64,000 bases of DNA, taken from Allohoeflea poritis. GTDB taxonomy: Bacteria; Pseudomonadota; Alphaproteobacteria; Rhizobiales; Rhizobiaceae. The notes below the pieces were generated by a model. It ran no database searches, was not told where the DNA came from, and worked only from the letters and a program-made list of their open reading frames with translations. Positions 60,120 through 64,000 of the stretch are shown here, in pieces. Position 1 is the first letter of the stretch, and every line of letters starts with the position of its first letter. The position numbers and the translations under genes were made by a program. The DNA is taken from NCBI RefSeq assembly GCF_027889715.1, contig NZ_JAPJZH010000001.1:310001-374000 (forward strand), given 5' to 3'.

Positions 60120-62378
60120 ATGGCCAGGAGGAAAGTTACGTTGGTCGCTGTGTGCCTGCTTTCTTCAGGGACAGTGGCTGCGGCATTGCCATTGGGCGAC
60201 GCACACGGCGTCACTGGCGCAGGGCAACAGAACTGCGCTGAATGTCCGCGTCGGAGCGGTCCCGGTCTCCTGATTGCCGCGAAATTTGAACGGGAAGCGG
60301 ACAATCAATCCGGGGACGGCTTCCCGCTGGAGCCCGAAACCGCCTTTGATTTCAATGAACGGGGCAACTACTACCTCCAGCAGGAAGACTTCGACGCCGC
60401 GATACGCGAATACACACGCGCAATCGAGATTGACCGATTGTTCGGGTTTGCCTTTTTCAATCGCGGCACCGCCTATGGCAACAAGGCTGACTACGAGCGC
60501 GCAATCGCCGATCTCAATCGCGCTGCCGAGCTTCTCCCGCATGATTTCGAAACGTTTCGGCGGCGCGGCGAAATCTACTACGACTGGGGAAAAAACGAGC
60601 TTGCGCTGGACGATCTGAAAGAGGCAATCCGGCTTAATCCAAAGGATTATCTCGCCTTCAACATGCGAGGATTGGCCTATGGCAGGCTTGGACAGGACGA
60701 AAGAGCGGTGCCGGATTTCGCGCGCGCGGTCATGCTCGAACCTGACTATTATCCTGCCTTTGTAAACCGTGGGAACGCCTATCAAAGACTGGGGCATTTC
60801 GACCGGGCTTTCGCTGACTACGCCAAGGCAATCGAGATCGAAGGCGGCGATGCCCTCAACTACTATTTCAGGGCGGAAGCCTACCAGTCTGCCGGTGAGG
60901 CCGAAAAGGCCATTGCCGACATCAGCGAAGCCATCAGGCTGGACCCTTGGGATGCCGATTATTTCTTCCGGCGTGGTCTGTATCACCAGGAAATGCAGGA
61001 ACTGCAAAAGGCGGCGGAAGACTACAAGGCTGCCCTGAACCTCAACCCCGTCTCGTCATCGGCCCTCAACAATCTTGGCAACACTCTCCACGCAATGGGC
61101 GAAACGTACCAGGCGCTGGTTTTTTACAATGAGTCCATCCGCCTCGATCCGGACGACAATATTGCGCACGAAAACCGCGGCCTGGCCTATCAGTCGCTCG
61201 GACAAGGTCTTCTCGCGCACGTCGATTTTTCAGCGGCGATCGAACTGGCGCCGGACGAAACCAGCGGTTACGTCAAGCGCGGCTACAATCTTCAGGAACT
61301 GGGGCGCTATGAAGAAGCGCTTGAGGATTACAACAAAGCCATCGCCTTCAATCCCTCAGATCCCGATGTTTATTTCTATCGCGGCCTGTTGCTCGAACTG
61401 ATGCAAAAATTCGGCCGGGCGGCGAGAGATTTCAGCTTTGTCATTCGGCTCAACCCCGGTGATGGCCTTGCCTACTACAATCGCGGCACGATGTACCGAC
61501 AGGCCAATCGTTATTCAGCCGCCATCGCCGATTTTCGCGAGGCAATCGCCCTGATGCCCGAAGATGCCGACAGCCATCTGAGTCTCGGTATCTGTCTGGA
61601 GAAGATCGGCCGCTGGGATGAAGCATCGGCCGCCTATAGCGCAGCGTTGAGCATCGAGCCCGACAATGCGGCCGCCTTGATCGGACGCGGCAACGTCAAA
61701 CTGAATTCCGGACAGTACACAAAGGCCGTATCCGACTTTAATAGCGCGCTCTCACTCGACCAGCACAACGTCACCGCACTTTTCAATCGCGGCATCGCTT
61801 ATGGACAGGTGGGAAACAACGACCTTGCGCTGGCAAGCTACCGGGAAGCCATAAGACACGATCCCGATCACAAGGATGCCCACCTGAATATCGGGCACAT
61901 CCTGCATTCGCGTGGCGACCTGCAGCAGGCTGTCAGCCAGTTTCGCCTGGCGGCCCGCATCGACGGGGCCGATCCGGAACCGCATCTGTATCTCGGCCAG
62001 CTCTATCTGGAAATGAGGCGGTATGACGAAGCGTCTCTTCATTTCGACCGGGTGATCGACAGCGACTCCGGTTGGGCGGAGGCCTATTTCGGCCGTGCTC
62101 TCATCAAACGCAAAAGCGGTCTGCTGGTCGAAGCGGTCGAAGACTTTACCTCGGCAATCGAGCTGGAGGACGATTTTGTCGAAGCCATATTCGAGCGGGC
62201 AAACACGCTCTTCCGTCTTGGTCAGTACCGGCACGCCATCGAGGGCTATTCGCGGGCGATTTCAATCGCGCCCGACAACGCTGAATTCTATGCCAGCCGC
62301 GCCGATGCCTACGACAAATTGCATATGCGCCGCATGGCTGAGCAGGACCTGATAAAGGCAGCATCCTTCAAGAAATAG
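60120..62378 (+). CDS. Secreted tetratricopeptide-repeat protein with about twenty TPR units
   Basis: The 752-residue protein has a signal peptide (MARRKVTLVAVCLLSSGTVA, cut near residue 22) and then nearly uninterrupted 34-residue TPR units from about residue 75 to the end. The repeats follow the A/F-x-x-x-x-N/R-G-x-x-Y-x-x-L/Q-x-x-x-x-x-A-I-x-D/x-Y/F-x-x-A-I-x-L-x-P pattern, for example YNRGTMYRQANRYSAAIADF and LIGRGNVKLNSGQYTKAVSD. It starts at ATG 60120 behind GGAGAG. Such a long solenoid in the periplasm or at the surface is a protein-protein scaffold; the partner is unknown. It precedes an alpha/beta hydrolase gene by 46 bases. Confidence 0.85.
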   Translation: MARRKVTLVAVCLLSSGTVAAALPLGDAHGVTGAGQQNCAECPRRSGPGLLIAAKFEREADNQSGDGFPLEPETAFDFNERGNYYLQQEDFDAAIREYTRAIEIDRLFGFAFFNRGTAYGNKADYERAIADLNRAAELLPHDFETFRRRGEIYYDWGKNELALDDLKEAIRLNPKDYLAFNMRGLAYGRLGQDERAVPDFARAVMLEPDYYPAFVNRGNAYQRLGHFDRAFADYAKAIEIEGGDALNYYFRAEAYQSAGEAEKAIADISEAIRLDPWDADYFFRRGLYHQEMQELQKAAEDYKAALNLNPVSSSALNNLGNTLHAMGETYQALVFYNESIRLDPDDNIAHENRGLAYQSLGQGLLAHVDFSAAIELAPDETSGYVKRGYNLQELGRYEEALEDYNKAIAFNPSDPDVYFYRGLLLELMQKFGRAARDFSFVIRLNPGDGLAYYNRGTMYRQANRYSAAIADFREAIALMPEDADSHLSLGICLEKIGRWDEASAAYSAALSIEPDNAAALIGRGNVKLNSGQYTKAVSDFNSALSLDQHNVTALFNRGIAYGQVGNNDLALASYREAIRHDPDHKDAHLNIGHILHSRGDLQQAVSQFRLAARIDGADPEPHLYLGQLYLEMRRYDEASLHFDRVIDSDSGWAEAYFGRALIKRKSGLLVEAVEDFTSAIELEDDFVEAIFERANTLFRLGQYRHAIEGYSRAISIAPDNAEFYASRADAYDKLHMRRMAEQDLIKAASFKK

Positions 62379-62424
62379 GGCTTGGCGCGGACTTGCGCGA
62401 ATTGCACAACGCGACAAATCCTTT

Positions 62425-63285
62425 ATGCATGTTGTTATGGTTGTACGCCGACAATCGCTGGTCACCGGTGACGGTGTCTCATTGAGTTATCTGACAGGCG
62501 GCTCGGGTCAGCCCCTGATCATGCTGCACGGATGGTCTCAGTCAGCCAATCTGTTCTCCGGCCAGTTCGAGGCTCTGTGCGCCAGCCGCTCCGTGTTCGC
62601 CCTGGACTGGCGTGGACATGGCGAGTCCGAAAAAACGCCTGACGGCTATCGCATTGCCCGCTTTGCCAAGGATCTCAATGATTTTCTGGACGCGCTTGGG
62701 ATAGACCGGTTCGATGTGCTTGCCCATTCGCTGGGCGCATCCGTCTTCTGGGCCTATCTGATGTTGTTCGCCCGCCAGCGACAGCCGCAGAAGCTCATAT
62801 TCGTTGACGAACCGTCGGCGCTACTGGCGCGGCCCGACTGGAGCGAAAGCACGCGTCTGAAGGCGGGCGCAATAATCAAGTCAATGCAGGACCTTTCTGC
62901 GTTCAGATCTGCCGTCAGCGGCGCCGACACTCCAGAAAAGCACGCGGACCTCATGCGGCCCATGTTCACCGACACTTTCGACGAACAGCGATTACGGAAC
63001 ATTGCAGCGGAAAACCTGAAACTGCCGCGCACCCATGCCGCCGCGTTGCTGGAGGACAATTGCCTGCAGGACTGGCGGTTTCTGATTCCGTCGATCCGCA
63101 ATCCCGTGCTGGTCGTCGGCGGTGAAGCAAGCGTGCATCCGCTTGAATCACAACAGTGGATTGCGGAACAGATTCCCGGCGCCTCGCTGGACGTCGTGTC
63201 CGGGTCCGATGGCGGAAGCCATTTCATGTTCGTTGAAAATCCGGGGGTCTTCAACAAAACCGTGCTGCGTTTTCTCTCAAGCTAA
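62425..63285 (+). CDS. Alpha/beta-fold hydrolase
   Basis: The 286-residue protein has LIMLHGWSQSANLFSGQF (oxyanion HG motif), FALDWRGHGESEKTPDGYRI, the nucleophile elbow VLAHSLGASVFWAYL with Ser, a late acidic region after NPVLVVGGEASVHPLESQQW, and SDGGSHFMFVENPGVFN with the catalytic His. The form fits esterases, haloperoxidase-like or C-C hydrolases of the general family. The start at 62425 has no strong Shine-Dalgarno; an ATG at 62437 is an alternative. Confidence 0.85.
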   Translation: MHVVMVVRRQSLVTGDGVSLSYLTGGSGQPLIMLHGWSQSANLFSGQFEALCASRSVFALDWRGHGESEKTPDGYRIARFAKDLNDFLDALGIDRFDVLAHSLGASVFWAYLMLFARQRQPQKLIFVDEPSALLARPDWSESTRLKAGAIIKSMQDLSAFRSAVSGADTPEKHADLMRPMFTDTFDEQRLRNIAAENLKLPRTHAAALLEDNCLQDWRFLIPSIRNPVLVVGGEASVHPLESQQWIAEQIPGASLDVVSGSDGGSHFMFVENPGVFNKTVLRFLSS

Positions 63286-63365
63286 CAGCACGCCTTAAAC
63301 AATCCCAAGTTGTGTGTCACAATTGGTTTTCGATTGAAGGTGATACCCGTCGGAGGAGTTGAGTC

Positions 63366-64000
63366 ATGTTTGTCGCCGCAACACGGTTCAGACTGCACTG
63401 CGTTACCGCGCTCATCATTGCCACGGCAGCACCGGGCCTTGCCAGTGAACCTGTTCCCATCGCACCGTCCGGCGAAGAACTGTTCGCCGATTATGACGAT
63501 GAGGCCAAGGCCTTTGAGAACGTCAGCGGCGCCACCTGCTTCGAGGATGGCACGTGTCTGCTGGTCGCCGACGAGATGATTGCCGTCCAGCGCATTGAAC
63601 TCGATCCCGACGGCAGCGCACCGACATTCGAGGCAGGCCGCACTTACGGCCTCATCTTCGAGGATCATTGCGAAGACATCTCGAAAGAGGACGATTGCGA
63701 GGAAGTCGACCTGGAAGCCGTCGCACGCAACGGACGCGATATCCTGATCGCCGGTTCAATGGGCAACGCCAGCCGGAGTGGGAAGAAGAAAAAGGAGCGC
63801 TGGTACCTGGCGCAATTTACCGTCGGCAAGAAAGGAAAAGCCGAAAAGGGCGATGTCATCGTGCAATCCGACAAGGATGTGCTGAAGCAACTGTTCAGCG
63901 GCCATGGGGAACTCGATCCCTATCTGGAAGAACCGCTGCAATGCGGCGGTCTGAACATAGAAGGCATGGCGCTGTCGGGCGGGAACCTCTTCTTTGGACT
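63366..64000 (+). CDS. Secreted DUF3616-like protein (cut off by window edge)
   Basis: The gene starts at ATG 63366 behind GGAGGAG and continues past the right edge, so about 211 residues are visible. A signal peptide covers residues 1-28 (up to PGLAS). The mature start SEPVPIAPSGEELFADYDD and the strands ATCFEDGTCLLVADEMIAVQ, then CGGLNIEGMALSGGNLFFG, resemble DUF3616 proteins, which are predicted beta-propellers of unknown role. The acidic stretch CEDISKEDDCEEVDLEA and the basic SRSGKKKKER are notable insertions. The assignment is moderate because the gene is incomplete. Confidence 0.65.
   Translation, partial: MFVAATRFRLHCVTALIIATAAPGLASEPVPIAPSGEELFADYDDEAKAFENVSGATCFEDGTCLLVADEMIAVQRIELDPDGSAPTFEAGRTYGLIFEDHCEDISKEDDCEEVDLEAVARNGRDILIAGSMGNASRSGKKKKERWYLAQFTVGKKGKAEKGDVIVQSDKDVLKQLFSGHGELDPYLEEPLQCGGLNIEGMALSGGNLFFG

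Overview
The window reads as a chromosomal segment of an alphaproteobacterium, most likely a member of the Hyphomicrobiales (Rhizobiales). The evidence is the high GC content, the dense runs of 4-bp ATGA gene overlaps, a MucR/Ros-type zinc-finger regulator, a complete alpha-glucoside operon in the aglEFGAK order known from Sinorhizobium meliloti, and a leucine-dehydrogenase-type enzyme, TRAP and HupE families common in that order. The species cannot be named from the sequence alone. No rRNA, convincing tRNA, CRISPR array, transposase or integrase was seen.

Left part (1-16675). After a truncated isocitrate-lyase/PEP-mutase gene come a membrane protein plus an overlapping alpha/beta hydrolase, a DUF1801 protein and a VOC protein. 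Then follows a large divergent catabolic locus. On the minus strand lie a GntR/UTRA regulator, LeuC/LeuD-type hydratase subunits and a three-gene TRAP transporter. On the plus strand lie a tautomerase-SnoaL fusion, HyuB and HyuA (ATP-dependent hydantoinase/oxoprolinase type), an isochorismatase-fold hydrolase lacking the usual cysteine, an isocitrate-lyase-like lyase and an FAD-dependent oxidoreductase. The set suggests uptake of an anionic compound, opening of a cyclic amide or imide, release of a dicarboxylate, hydration, and carbon-carbon cleavage to central metabolites.

Middle (16676-38860). This holds an AI-2E-type exporter, an SH3 protein with a proline-rich tail, an amino-acid dehydrogenase, MucR behind AT-rich DNA, an AraC regulator divergent from a cupin and a flavin monooxygenase, a DMT exporter and a secreted protein of unknown role. 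Then comes the most unusual locus: a 774-residue protein with a PIN-nuclease-like N-terminus, preceded by three tandem 158-residue acidic paralogues. After each of the two upstream paralogues sits a stub of the first 18 or so codons of the large gene. I interpret it as an undescribed toxin with an array of immunity or antitoxin genes. A DUF6362 gene lies just upstream, followed by the agl operon (uptake and hydrolysis of alpha-glucosides) with its divergent LacI regulator and a clear operator palindrome.

Right part (38861-64000). A 1.2-kb AT-rich gap holds a candidate small RNA with two hairpins and a Rho-independent terminator. Next are an S-adenosylhomocysteine-hydrolase-like protein and a minus-strand operon of PqqD-like protein, HprK-like kinase, two family-2 glycosyltransferases, a PF14907-type nucleotidyltransferase and a class II glutamine amidotransferase. 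A fucosyltransferase-like gene diverges from it. The set looks like a glycan- or peptide-modification cluster. The rest comprises two HupE-type membrane proteins, an AHSA1 protein, a class III aminotransferase, arsenate reductase with ArsR, a glutathione transferase, a phytanoyl-CoA-type dioxygenase with a DMT exporter, a MATE pump divergent from a TetR regulator with two adjacent palindromic operators, a membrane-anchored alpha/beta hydrolase, NrtS, a secreted protein of about twenty TPR repeats, an alpha/beta hydrolase and a truncated DUF3616-like secreted protein.
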